From positions 1 to 64,000 of the forward strand of contig NZ_JAICBZ010000009.1 in assembly GCF_020179405.1 (NCBI RefSeq): a stretch of DNA of 64,000 bases, given 5' to 3'. The notes under the pieces were generated by a model. It had not been told where the DNA came from and did not search any database. It saw only the letters and a list, made by a program, of their open reading frames with translations. Positions 16,521-24,514 of the stretch are shown piece by piece. This stretch comes from Xinfangfangia pollutisoli (GTDB taxonomy: Bacteria > Pseudomonadota > Alphaproteobacteria > Rhodobacterales > Rhodobacteraceae). The translations under genes and the position numbers were made by a program. Within the stretch, counting starts at the first letter, position 1. Each line of letters begins with the position of its first letter.

Positions 16521-18584
16521 ATGCACCACAATCATACAGGAATCCCGACCCCCGAACAAGCTGTTGCGGCGCTGGTCGGTGATGGAAACCCCAATCTTTC
16601 CTGCGCCTTGGGTCTTGCCAAGCGGGGCCTTCCGGTCTTCCCGGCCGGGCCGGACAAGCGGCCGCTGGTGAAGGACTGGCAGGCCCGCGCGACGGCCGAT
16701 CCGGGGGCAATCCGGCGCTGGTGGCGGCGCTGGCCCGATGCCATGCCCGCGCTGCCCATGGGCCGCCGATCCGGGCTGGCCGTGCTGGACGTGGACCGGA
16801 AGAACGGCAAGGACGGCATGGCCGCCCTGCGCAAGCTGGGGCACGATCCGGCCGCCCTGTCCCCCGTGACCATCGCCACGCCATCGGGCGGCCTGCACGC
16901 CTATTTTCGCTGGCCAGAGGGCATGGGCAACAGCCCGGCCGGGATGCCCGCTGGCGTGGACGTGCGGGCCGCTGGCGGTTACGTCATCGCGCCGGGGGCC
17001 AGAGGCCCCATGGGCCGTTATAGGGCCAAGGGCGACGATCTGGTGGACCTGCTGCTGGTCGGGCCGGAAATGCTGCCCGAGTGGCCCGAGGCCCTGCGCC
17101 CGCGCGCCAGATCGGCCGATGATGCGCCGCCAGCCGAGCCCGGCCAGATCGCCCTAGAGACGCTGCGCGCCGCGCTGCTGGCCGTTCCAAATGACGGATC
17201 GAACCCTGACTCCGACTCGCGCGACTGGTGGCTGACCATCGGCGCGGGCCTGCACTATGAAACGGGCGGATCGGCCGAAGGGCTGGACCTCTGGCTGGAC
17301 TGGTCGGCCCGCTGGCCCGGCCATGACCCGGAAGCCGCCGAAGCCGTGTGGCAGTCCTTCCGCCGCCGGGACGGCGCGCTGCGCACCGGGGCGACGATCC
17401 TTGCCGAAGCCGCGAAACACGGCTGGACCGATACGGGGCGAATCCTGTCGCTCTATGACGATCCCGACGACGATCTGGACGCCATGACGGCCGCGCTGCT
17501 GGGCTTTGACGACAAGCCCGCCGAACCGGCGGCCGGTGGCCTGACCTTCCTTTCCCCGGCCGACTGCACCACGGCCACGGCCCGGCGCTATGTCGTCAAG
17601 GGGCTGGTGGCCGCTGGCGACGTGGCCGCAATCGTCGGTGCGCCGGGCGTGGGCAAGTCGCTGATCGCCCCCCGGCTTGGCTATGCCGTGGCACAAGGCA
17701 GCCCCGCGTTCGGGCTGAAGGTCCGGCAAGGGGGCGTGATGTATGTCGCGGCCGAAGACGAGTCCGGGATGCGCGCCCGTGTCGCGGCACTGCGCGAGGA
17801 ATACGGCGATGCGCCCGACTTCGCTCTGGTCGGTGGCGTCACAAGCCTGTTCCCGGACGGCGACCACAAGGTATTGCGTGCGGCCGTGAAGGCCCGCCGC
17901 CCGGTGCTGATCGTCATTGACACGCTGGCCATGGCCTTCCCCGGCCTGCGCGAGAATGAGGCCGAATCCATGGGCCTTGTCGTGGCCGCCGCCCGTGCCC
18001 TGACCAAATGGGGCGCGGCCGTGGTGCTGGTGCATCACGATACAAAGGACGGGGCGCAGGGCCTGCCGCGTGGCCATTCCATCCTGAACGGCGCGCTGGA
18101 CATGAGCCTGCATCTGACCCGCGACGGCAACGTGGTGCGGGGCCGCCCGACCAAGAACAGGAACGGTTCGGCCGACGTTGATCTGGCCTTCACCATCGCC
18201 ACCCGAGTCTTGGGGGAGGATGAAGACGGGGACGAAATCCGCGCCGCCTTCGCCCGCGATCTGGAACCGGGCGACGTGGACGCCAAGCCCGCGCGCCTAT
18301 CACCATCGGCCAAGGCGGCGCTGGACATCTTCCATGAACTGGCCGGGGAAAGCGGGGCTGTCTCTGTGGAGGCATGGCGACAAGCCTGCATCGAATCCCC
18401 ACGGGTGAACGCTTCCGACAAACCCGACTCCCGGCGGGCTGCCTTCCGGCGGGCGTTCGAGATGCTGGCCCGATCAAATCGACTGATCGAATCCGGGGGC
18501 GAAATCCGCCGGGTGAATCCCCACGGGCGGATTGCGGACAGGTTTGACGATGCAGAGGGGGAAACAACCGATGGCAAACTGTAG
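16521..18584 (+). CDS. Replication protein: Prim-Pol primase-polymerase fused to RepA-like helicase
   Basis: 687 aa from ATG 16521 (GGAG 8 nt upstream). Domains: residues ~15-190 bifunctional primase/polymerase (L-D-V-D-R-K catalytic acidic pair near 90, P-S-G-G-L-H-A-Y-F near 120); ~205-290 PriCT-2-like domain (W-L-T-I-G-A-G-L-H-Y, D-L-W-L-D-W-S); ~350-560 RecA-like ATPase with Walker A G-A-P-G-V-G-K-S and Walker B V-L-I-V-I-D-T-L. Such proteins let satellites and plasmids prime and unwind their own origin. First gene of the element, followed by a repeat-rich stretch that may be its origin. Confidence 0.88.
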   Translation: MHHNHTGIPTPEQAVAALVGDGNPNLSCALGLAKRGLPVFPAGPDKRPLVKDWQARATADPGAIRRWWRRWPDAMPALPMGRRSGLAVLDVDRKNGKDGMAALRKLGHDPAALSPVTIATPSGGLHAYFRWPEGMGNSPAGMPAGVDVRAAGGYVIAPGARGPMGRYRAKGDDLVDLLLVGPEMLPEWPEALRPRARSADDAPPAEPGQIALETLRAALLAVPNDGSNPDSDSRDWWLTIGAGLHYETGGSAEGLDLWLDWSARWPGHDPEAAEAVWQSFRRRDGALRTGATILAEAAKHGWTDTGRILSLYDDPDDDLDAMTAALLGFDDKPAEPAAGGLTFLSPADCTTATARRYVVKGLVAAGDVAAIVGAPGVGKSLIAPRLGYAVAQGSPAFGLKVRQGGVMYVAAEDESGMRARVAALREEYGDAPDFALVGGVTSLFPDGDHKVLRAAVKARRPVLIVIDTLAMAFPGLRENEAESMGLVVAAARALTKWGAAVVLVHHDTKDGAQGLPRGHSILNGALDMSLHLTRDGNVVRGRPTKNRNGSADVDLAFTIATRVLGEDEDGDEIRAAFARDLEPGDVDAKPARLSPSAKAALDIFHELAGESGAVSVEAWRQACIESPRVNASDKPDSRRAAFRRAFEMLARSNRLIESGGEIRRVNPHGRIADRFDDAEGETTDGKL

Positions 18585-18589
18585 TCACC

Positions 18590-18710
18590 GGGCAACGCGA
18601 CAAGGCGCGACAGTCGCGCGACAATCGCGTCTTGTCGTGTCCGGCAAAGCGGCGGTTGGGCGCGACACGACACGACACCCCCCTATAGGGGTGTCGCGTG
18701 TCGCGTCCCC
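18590..18710. repeat. GCGACA-rich repeats with an imperfect inverted repeat, candidate replication origin
   Basis: Multiple GCGACA/CGACA units in both orientations from 18597 to 18705, ending in an imperfect hairpin centred on CCCTATAGGG (18681-18690) whose arms continue through CGACAC/GTGTCG. It lies directly after the replication gene in the 273-bp gap before the terminase genes. Iteron-like repeats beside a Prim-Pol/RepA gene suggest an origin; a hairpin regulating the packaging genes is the alternative. Confidence 0.5.
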
Positions 18711-18857
18711 GATGCACCAGTTTGATGGGGTTTCGGGGTGTTCTTGGGACAACCTACCATCGGTTGCGACGGGTCCTTCCCCATGGGGGCCGGTTGCGGG
18801 GGGCGCGGAGCCCCGACACTTCATCCCCCACAGAAAATTTTGAATCGGAAAACTGAT

Positions 18858-19406
18858 ATGGCCGCTGGTGACATTCCCCCCGACGTTCTCGATCTGCTGG
18901 GCTTTTCCCCCCTTGGGGACTCCCCCGTGGTGAAATCCCCCGACGCCGGGATTCCCGCAATCGTCACCCGTGGGGAACTGCGCGCGCTGCTGGGAGTCTC
19001 GGAAACCCGGTCCCGTGATCTGGCCGCCCGCGTCTGGGTGAAGGTCGGCCGCGACCGATACGACGCCCGCGCCAGCATCGCGGCGCATGTGGCCGACATG
19101 GGCATGGAAGCCAAGCGCAGCGCGACCCCGGAACTGGACGCGGAAAAGCTGCGGCTGGCGCGGGAACAGGCCGACAAACTGGCGCTGGCGAACGCCAAGG
19201 CGCGGGGCGATCTGCTGGACGCGGCCGACGTGGCGCGCGAGTGGGCATCTGTCCTGCGCGACGTTCGCGCCGCCGTGCTGGCCGCCCCGTCCCGGATCGG
19301 GTCGCGCCTGCCGCATCTGTCGGCCCATGACGTGGGCGAGATCGCCCGCGAACTGGCCGCTGCCCTGTCCGACCTTGCCGAAGGGAAAGCCGATGACCGC
19401 GATTGA
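18858..19406 (+). CDS. Terminase small subunit-like DNA-packaging protein (Nu1 type)
   Basis: 182 aa from ATG 18858. Residues ~38-85 form a HTH (V-T-R-G-E-L-R-A-L-L-G-V-S-E-T-R) like the DNA-binding domain of lambda Nu1. Then a long Ala/Arg/Glu coiled helix (~90-130) and a C-terminal helical part that would contact the large subunit. It recognises the packaging site on satellite DNA. Overlaps the large-subunit start by 14 nt. Confidence 0.75.
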   Translation: MAAGDIPPDVLDLLGFSPLGDSPVVKSPDAGIPAIVTRGELRALLGVSETRSRDLAARVWVKVGRDRYDARASIAAHVADMGMEAKRSATPELDAEKLRLAREQADKLALANAKARGDLLDAADVAREWASVLRDVRAAVLAAPSRIGSRLPHLSAHDVGEIARELAAALSDLAEGKADDRD

Positions 19407-21165
19407 CCGAGTCCGCCGCGATGCCCTGCGCGCGCTGATGCCCCCGCCCGTCCTGCCGCTGGCCGACTGGATCGAGTCCACGATCCATTTCCCGGCGACG
19501 GTTTCCGCCCTGCCGGGTCGGGTCCGCCTCTGGGCATATCAGCGGGGCATCTGCGAGGCCATTGACGATCCGGAAATTGAGCGGGTCACTGTGATCAAGT
19601 CGGCCCGGATCGGCTACACCAGCCTGTTGACCGGAGTCATCGCGTCCTATGTCGCCAACCAGCCCAGCCCGATCTTGGCCGTTCTGCCGACGCAAGACGA
19701 CTGCCGCGACTATTCGGTGGGGGACGTGGAAGGCACCTTTGACGCCAGCCCGGCGTTGCGCGGCCTGCTGGACGCGGAAGCCGACGAGTCCGGCCGGTCA
19801 ACCCTGCTGGCCCGCCGCTTCCCCGGTGGCAGCCTGAAATTTGTGGCCGCCAAGAGCCCCCGCAACTTGCGCCGACACAATGCCCGCGTGTTGCTGCTGG
19901 ACGAAATAGACGGATTCGAGATCGGGCAGGAAGGCGACCCGATCAAGCTGGCGGAAATGCGCACCTTGGCCTTTCGTGATCGGAAGATCATCGCCGGGTC
20001 CACCCCGATCTTTGACCATGGCCCCGTGTCGCGCCTCTATGCGGAATCTGACCAGCGGGTGTTCGAGGTTCCTTGTCCCGAGTGTGGCGACTTCCACGAA
20101 ATCCGCTGGTCCGAAATCCAGTGGCCCGACGGCCGACCCGAGGAAGCCGCATGGGCCTGTCCCGGCTGCGGCTGCATCATCCCCGAGCGGCACAAGGCCG
20201 CCATGGTCAGCCGGGGCCGCTGGCGGGCCACAGCGCCCCATGTGACGGGTCATGCGGGCTTTCGGATCAACGCGCTTGTGAGCCCCCACGCGAACGCCGC
20301 GTGGGGCAAGCTGGCGGCCGAGTTCATTCGGGCCAAGGACAACCCGGCCACGCTTCAGACCTTCATCAACCTGACCCTTGGCGAACCATGGCGCGAGACG
20401 CAGGACGACTTGGACGAACACGAACTGGCCGCGAAGCGCGAGCCTTTCGGCCTGCCGGATCGTCTGCCGCCTGAAGTGCTGATCGTGACCGCCGGAGTCG
20501 ATTGCCAAGACGACCGGCTGGAACTGGTCTTCACCGGCCATGGGAAGGGCGATGCCACCTTCATTCTTGCGCATAGCGTCATCTGGGGCGCGGTGGACGC
20601 GGAAACGACATGGCTGGAACTTGACGACGCCCTGCGCAGCGTCTGGAAACACCCGGCAGGCGGCGCGCTGCGCGTGGACGCGGCCGTGATCGACTCGGGC
20701 GACGGCGGCCACGCTGATCTTGTCCACGCCTTCACCCGGCCGCGCTTTGGGCGGCGCATCGTGTCGGGCAAGGGCGTGCCGGGTTTCGCGCGGCCGTTCA
20801 TCCAGAGGTCAGGGGCAAAGGGCGCACCGCTGTTCCTGATCGGGGTGGATGCGATCAAGGCCCAACTGTTCCAGCGGCTGGCGCGCGGGTCCGGCTTCCG
20901 CTTCAGCGCCGATCTAGAGCCCGTGTTCTTCGAGCAACTGACTTCAGAACGGCGCGTGGTGAAATACTACAAGGGCCAGCCCGTCCGCCGGTTCGAGCGC
21001 ATCCCCGGCAAGCGGGCAGAGGCGCTTGACGCCGTGGTCTATGCGCTGGCCGCCCGTGGGCTGATCGGGGCTGATCTGGACCGCCGCGAAACGGAAGTCG
21101 CCCAAGTGACAGCCCCAGCGAAAGCGGCTACCGTGATCCGGTCCAAGTGGTTGCAGGGGGGATAG
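19393..21165 (+). CDS. Phage terminase large subunit, lambda GpA family
   Basis: 590 aa from ATG 19393 (AAGGGAAA upstream). Packaging motor: N-terminal ATPase with K-S-A-R-I-G-Y-T-S (Walker A-like, near 63) and V-L-L-L-D-E-I-D (Walker B, near 165). A Cys-rich insert C-P-E-C-G...C-P-G-C-G (~225-265) and a C-terminal nuclease domain with G-V-D-C-Q-D-D-R near 365 and D-S-G-D-G-G near 435. Full length for the family, no disruption. It cuts and translocates DNA into the element's own procapsid. Confidence 0.93.
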   Translation: MTAIDRVRRDALRALMPPPVLPLADWIESTIHFPATVSALPGRVRLWAYQRGICEAIDDPEIERVTVIKSARIGYTSLLTGVIASYVANQPSPILAVLPTQDDCRDYSVGDVEGTFDASPALRGLLDAEADESGRSTLLARRFPGGSLKFVAAKSPRNLRRHNARVLLLDEIDGFEIGQEGDPIKLAEMRTLAFRDRKIIAGSTPIFDHGPVSRLYAESDQRVFEVPCPECGDFHEIRWSEIQWPDGRPEEAAWACPGCGCIIPERHKAAMVSRGRWRATAPHVTGHAGFRINALVSPHANAAWGKLAAEFIRAKDNPATLQTFINLTLGEPWRETQDDLDEHELAAKREPFGLPDRLPPEVLIVTAGVDCQDDRLELVFTGHGKGDATFILAHSVIWGAVDAETTWLELDDALRSVWKHPAGGALRVDAAVIDSGDGGHADLVHAFTRPRFGRRIVSGKGVPGFARPFIQRSGAKGAPLFLIGVDAIKAQLFQRLARGSGFRFSADLEPVFFEQLTSERRVVKYYKGQPVRRFERIPGKRAEALDAVVYALAARGLIGADLDRRETEVAQVTAPAKAATVIRSKWLQGG

Positions 21166-21166
21166 A

Positions 21167-22222
21167 ATGCCGACTCTGGGGCGGATCGAAGAAAAGCGGC
21201 TGCGAAATATCCCTCTCCAATATAGGGCCGATCACGAATTTTGCTTCCATATACATGATCTGATGGTTGGCCTTCTTGTGGAGATGGAGGCCAAAAGAAG
21301 CGGCATGGTCTCCTTCAAGATCGAAACCGAAGAAGACCTGAGCGCCCTTCAGTCGGGGGCACATATACTTGATTTTCTGAGTAGGACGGGCCGAGGGAAT
21401 CTAGAGAGGCGGGCTGTGGTCAATCACGTGACCGCAGCTTTGTTTTCCGACATGCTTCATTTCGTTTATGAGGGGTTGCTGGCGCTCGAAAAACGAAAAT
21501 TCTCGGTTAGCCTAAATCTACTTCGTAAGCCATTCAAGGAGAATATGTTAATTGCCGCTCTTGCCTGTGCGGATGAAGAAAAATTCTTCGAGAAGCTGAA
21601 GAGTGACGCTAAGAACTTGCTTAATAAAAAAGAACTTGATCCGGCAAGAATCATTCAAGTTATCGAGTCTGCGAAACAAAGGTGTAGGGGTTCTGCGTTC
21701 GCAAATTCCGATCAAATCTATTCTATCGCTTTTGATCGAAAAAATATTGATGGCCTTGCTCCGCTGTTCGACAAGGCGACTCATTTGGTAACTGAGAACC
21801 AGCAGATTGCCACCGAGGACTACAACCTAAATTTCATCTTCAAGAACCCCGAAGACAATGATATTTACTCGTCAATTTACCGGAAGCTGTCGGTTCTGCT
21901 TCTATTCTGCCATGTGATGCAGGTAGAGTTGGTTGGGCGGACGGGGTTGAAGAAGAAGGGCTATCTTGATTGGCTTCTTTTTACCGCTATCGGCTCGTAC
22001 GAGTCATTGTTTGCCGCTGGTCGCTCCAATACGGCAGCGATGATAAACAAGGAGTTCAAGCAATTCCTGAATTGTCCGGCTTGCGGCGATGATATTTCGA
22101 TTAGGAAGGCAGACCTTGCCAAATTCCTTATTTGCGAGATTGCGGATTGCAAGGCTTGTGGCACATCACACCACTTTCCCGTCGGCTGGCTTCTTTCTCG
22201 TATCGACCTGAATATTTCGTAG
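21167..22222 (+). CDS. AT-rich cargo gene of unknown function with C-terminal zinc ribbon
   Basis: 351 aa, starts 2 bp after terL. Base composition is clearly lower in GC than all neighbours, and rare-for-this-genome codons (AAA, ATT, TTA) are frequent: a recent import. Residues 1-290 look mainly helical and soluble, with a notable S-L-N-L-L-R-K-P-F-K-E-N-M-L-I stretch near 115-130. Four Cys in C303-x2-C306 and C328-x2-C331 (plus C323) form a probable zinc ribbon. No known domain recognised. It sits between terminase and portal, a place where satellites and prophages carry accessory genes, often anti-phage defence; that role is inference. Confidence 0.75.
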   Translation: MPTLGRIEEKRLRNIPLQYRADHEFCFHIHDLMVGLLVEMEAKRSGMVSFKIETEEDLSALQSGAHILDFLSRTGRGNLERRAVVNHVTAALFSDMLHFVYEGLLALEKRKFSVSLNLLRKPFKENMLIAALACADEEKFFEKLKSDAKNLLNKKELDPARIIQVIESAKQRCRGSAFANSDQIYSIAFDRKNIDGLAPLFDKATHLVTENQQIATEDYNLNFIFKNPEDNDIYSSIYRKLSVLLLFCHVMQVELVGRTGLKKKGYLDWLLFTAIGSYESLFAAGRSNTAAMINKEFKQFLNCPACGDDISIRKADLAKFLICEIADCKACGTSHHFPVGWLLSRIDLNIS

Positions 22223-22227
22223 ACGGG

Positions 22228-22425
22228 TCAAAGTCCAAATCGAGCCCGCAACTTCGCCAGCGCCGTTTCCCGCGCCTCTGGCGCGAGGTCGCGGGGCAGC
22301 TTGGCGGCGGCGGCCCGAAAGGCACGGCGGCGCTGACGATCTGACCGCGCGAAGGCGTTCGGGGATCGGTTATCGCGGCCGGGTCCGCCGCCCCCAGCGA
22401 GATGCCGGGCGTAGGGAAGAGTCAT
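22228..22425 (-). CDS. Small basic protein, opposite strand within the satellite
   Basis: 65 aa from ATG 22425 with AGGTGA 6 nt upstream. Arg/Ala-rich, helical C-terminus (A-L-A-K-L-R-A-R-F-G-L). Only minus-strand gene in the element, facing the end of the cargo gene. No family recognised; could be a small DNA-binding or regulatory protein. Confidence 0.45.
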   Translation of the reverse strand: MTLPYARHLAGGGGPGRDNRSPNAFARSDRQRRRAFRAAAAKLPRDLAPEARETALAKLRARFGL

Positions 22426-22560
22426 TGCGTCACCTTTGGGTAAAGTTGCCGGGGGCGGGGGAGATGAGTCCCGCCCCCGGCGGCCGCACAAGGAGGCCGG
22501 GGGACACCACTCGCCCCGGCGAAGAACCGCCGGGATCAACCAACCGGCAGCGGAATCAGT

Positions 22561-22597
22561 AATTACAGATTCTAGTTGCATCGTCAATTACGAATCA
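22561..22597. promoter_or_regulatory. Direct repeats upstream of the satellite regulator
   Basis: AATTACAGATTC (22561-22572) and AATTACGAATCA (22586-22597), 25 bp apart, in an AT-rich patch 32-68 bp before the regulator ATG. Spacing near two helical turns suggests an operator/promoter. A -35-like TTGCAT lies at 22576-22581; the -10 is unclear. Confidence 0.5.
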
Positions 22598-22628
22598 TGT
22601 AGGGTCGGCCCAGATGAAGGAGGCCGCC

Positions 22629-23177
22629 ATGACCCTTGCCACCCTGCGCGAGATGACCGACGCAATCACGACCGTTGAACAGCGGCCGGACACTGAACGG
22701 GTGTTCATGCAACTGAAGGGGGCAGCGCAGCGCGGCCTTCTGAAGCACAAGGACACTCACGGGCCGAAGGGGGCGATGCGCTTCCCGCTTGTTGAGGTCG
22801 CGCTTGCGCGTGTCCTGATGCGCGCGCTCGACAGCGGCATGTCCGGCGAAGACATGAAAGTCTTCGCAGACGCGCTTCGCGTAGAGGTGCGGCGTGCCCT
22901 TCCCGACGGGAAGCACGTCATCTTATCTTTGGACGAGGCCGTGCAGACGATCCGCAAAAAGCGGTGGACCCTCGAAATTGTCCAGTCGCGGGACGAGAAA
23001 GGGACGCAGGCCGCTACCATCCTCTGGCTGCCTAACGGCGTCCGCTTCGGAGAGCCTGACCCCATGGACCCCGACGTGTTCATTCCGGGGCGCGTGATTG
23101 AAGAGATACGGTTCATTCCGTTCACCGCTCTGGTGCGGCCGATCCTCGACCATCTGATTGCCAAGTCCGGGGCTTGA
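22629..23177 (+). CDS. Putative transcriptional regulator in the satellite head region
   Basis: 182 aa from ATG 22629, preceded by AAGGAGG. Residues ~20-90 resemble a MerR/phage-type DNA-binding region (G-A-A-Q-R-G-L-L-K-H..., then V-A-L-A-R-V-L-M-R-A-L-D-S-G-M). The C-terminal half is a beta-rich domain (T-L-E-I-V-Q-S, I-L-W-L-P-N-G). It has its own repeat-containing upstream region and ends 2 bp before the portal start, so it could control the head genes. Family assignment is weak. Confidence 0.55.
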   Translation: MTLATLREMTDAITTVEQRPDTERVFMQLKGAAQRGLLKHKDTHGPKGAMRFPLVEVALARVLMRALDSGMSGEDMKVFADALRVEVRRALPDGKHVILSLDEAVQTIRKKRWTLEIVQSRDEKGTQAATILWLPNGVRFGEPDPMDPDVFIPGRVIEEIRFIPFTALVRPILDHLIAKSGA

Positions 23178-23179
23178 CC

Positions 23180-24514
23180 ATGGGCCTGCTGGACCGCCTC
23201 TTTCGCCGCATCGACCGCCCCGCCCACGTCCGCCGATTCGACGGTGCTGCGGGTGGCCGTCGCGGTTTCGGCCTTGGCGGTTTCGGCCGGACGGGCGCGG
23301 AAACCATGGCGGCCGGGCCGACCTTGCGCGCCCGCGCCCGATACCTTGCCAACAATAACCCGTGGATTTCCCAAGCGGTTGCCAACTGGACCGGCGCTTT
23401 GATCGGCCCCGGAATTGAGCCGACGGCGGACCCGGCGGCCGTGGCCGCATACAACGCATGGGCGGACGTGGCCGACGCTGACGGGCGGACAGATGCGCGT
23501 GGCCTTCAGGCCGACGTGGCGCGGGCGCTGGTCGTGGACGGGGAATCATTCGTTCAGATTATCGACACGTCAGACGGCCCCCGCCTGCGCCTGATCCCGT
23601 CCGAACTGGTGGACGAGTCGATGACCCGCGAACTGCCCGGCGGCCGATTCATCGTGTCGGGCGTGGAGTTCAACGCCGATGGCACCCGTTCCCACTACCA
23701 CGTTCTGCCCGCCCGGCCGACCGACGTTTTCGCCACCACTGGCACGCCCGTTCGCATCCCCGCCGCTGAAATCCTGCACATTTTCAAGCCGCTGGGGCCG
23801 GGTCAGGTCCGGGGCGTGTCGTGGCTGGCCCCGGTCATCCTTCCGGCGGGCGAGTTCGATCAACTGATTGACGCGCTGCTGGTCGGCACCAAGGTCAGCG
23901 CAATGTTCGCCGGATTCGTGGTCAATCAGAACGCTGTCGGGGGCGACGATCCCTTTGACGGCGAGACGCAGCCCAGCCTTGAACCGGGGACTCTTCAGCG
24001 TCTTGCGGGTGGGTGGGACGTTAAATTCGCCACCCCGGCGCAGGCGCAACAGGTCGCGCCATTCATCCGCTTGAATCTTCAGATGCTGGCCGCCGGGCTG
24101 GGGCTTCCCGAGCATCTGCTATCGGGCGATCTGACAAACGCGAATTATTCCAGCCTGCGCGCGGGGCTGCTGCCGTTCCGCCAGCGCGTGGAGCAAATCC
24201 AGTATCACGTCCTTGTCCCGCAACTGCTGGGGCCGATCTGGCGCGAGGTCATCCGCTGGGCCGCCGCCGCTGGCGAACTGCCCGAGTTCGAGTCCGACCC
24301 GCGCCGCTTCCTGTCGGTGGAATGGCTTCCGCCGCGCCCGATGCAAGTCGATCCGCTGAAGGACGTGGAGGCCACGGTTGCCGAGATCAACGCGGGCCTT
24401 ACCAGCCGGAAAAAGGCCGTGGCCGAACGCGGCTGGGCGCTGGCCGATCTGGACTCGGAAATCGCCCTGGACTCGTTCCGGCCGCGCACCAAGCCTGAAG
24501 GGACTCCGACATGA
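23180..24514 (+). CDS. Phage portal protein, lambda family
   Basis: 444 aa from ATG 23180. Forms the dodecameric DNA entry ring of the capsid. Seen: basic N-terminus, A-R-Y-L-A-N-N-N-P-W-I-S-Q-A-V near 50, G-P-G-I-E-P near 75, L-R-L-I-P-S-E-L-V near 140, F-K-P-L-G-P-G-Q-V-R-G-V-S-W near 200 and N-Y-S-S-L-R-A-G near 315, all typical of lambda-type portals. Complete, slightly short for the family. Ends with a 4-nt overlap with the capsid gene. Confidence 0.92.
   Translation: MGLLDRLFRRIDRPAHVRRFDGAAGGRRGFGLGGFGRTGAETMAAGPTLRARARYLANNNPWISQAVANWTGALIGPGIEPTADPAAVAAYNAWADVADADGRTDARGLQADVARALVVDGESFVQIIDTSDGPRLRLIPSELVDESMTRELPGGRFIVSGVEFNADGTRSHYHVLPARPTDVFATTGTPVRIPAAEILHIFKPLGPGQVRGVSWLAPVILPAGEFDQLIDALLVGTKVSAMFAGFVVNQNAVGGDDPFDGETQPSLEPGTLQRLAGGWDVKFATPAQAQQVAPFIRLNLQMLAAGLGLPEHLLSGDLTNANYSSLRAGLLPFRQRVEQIQYHVLVPQLLGPIWREVIRWAAAAGELPEFESDPRRFLSVEWLPPRPMQVDPLKDVEATVAEINAGLTSRKKAVAERGWALADLDSEIALDSFRPRTKPEGTPT

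Noticed and set aside
18571-18843. Plus-strand frame after the replication gene
   Set aside because: It runs through the repeat/hairpin stretch and has no protein-like composition.
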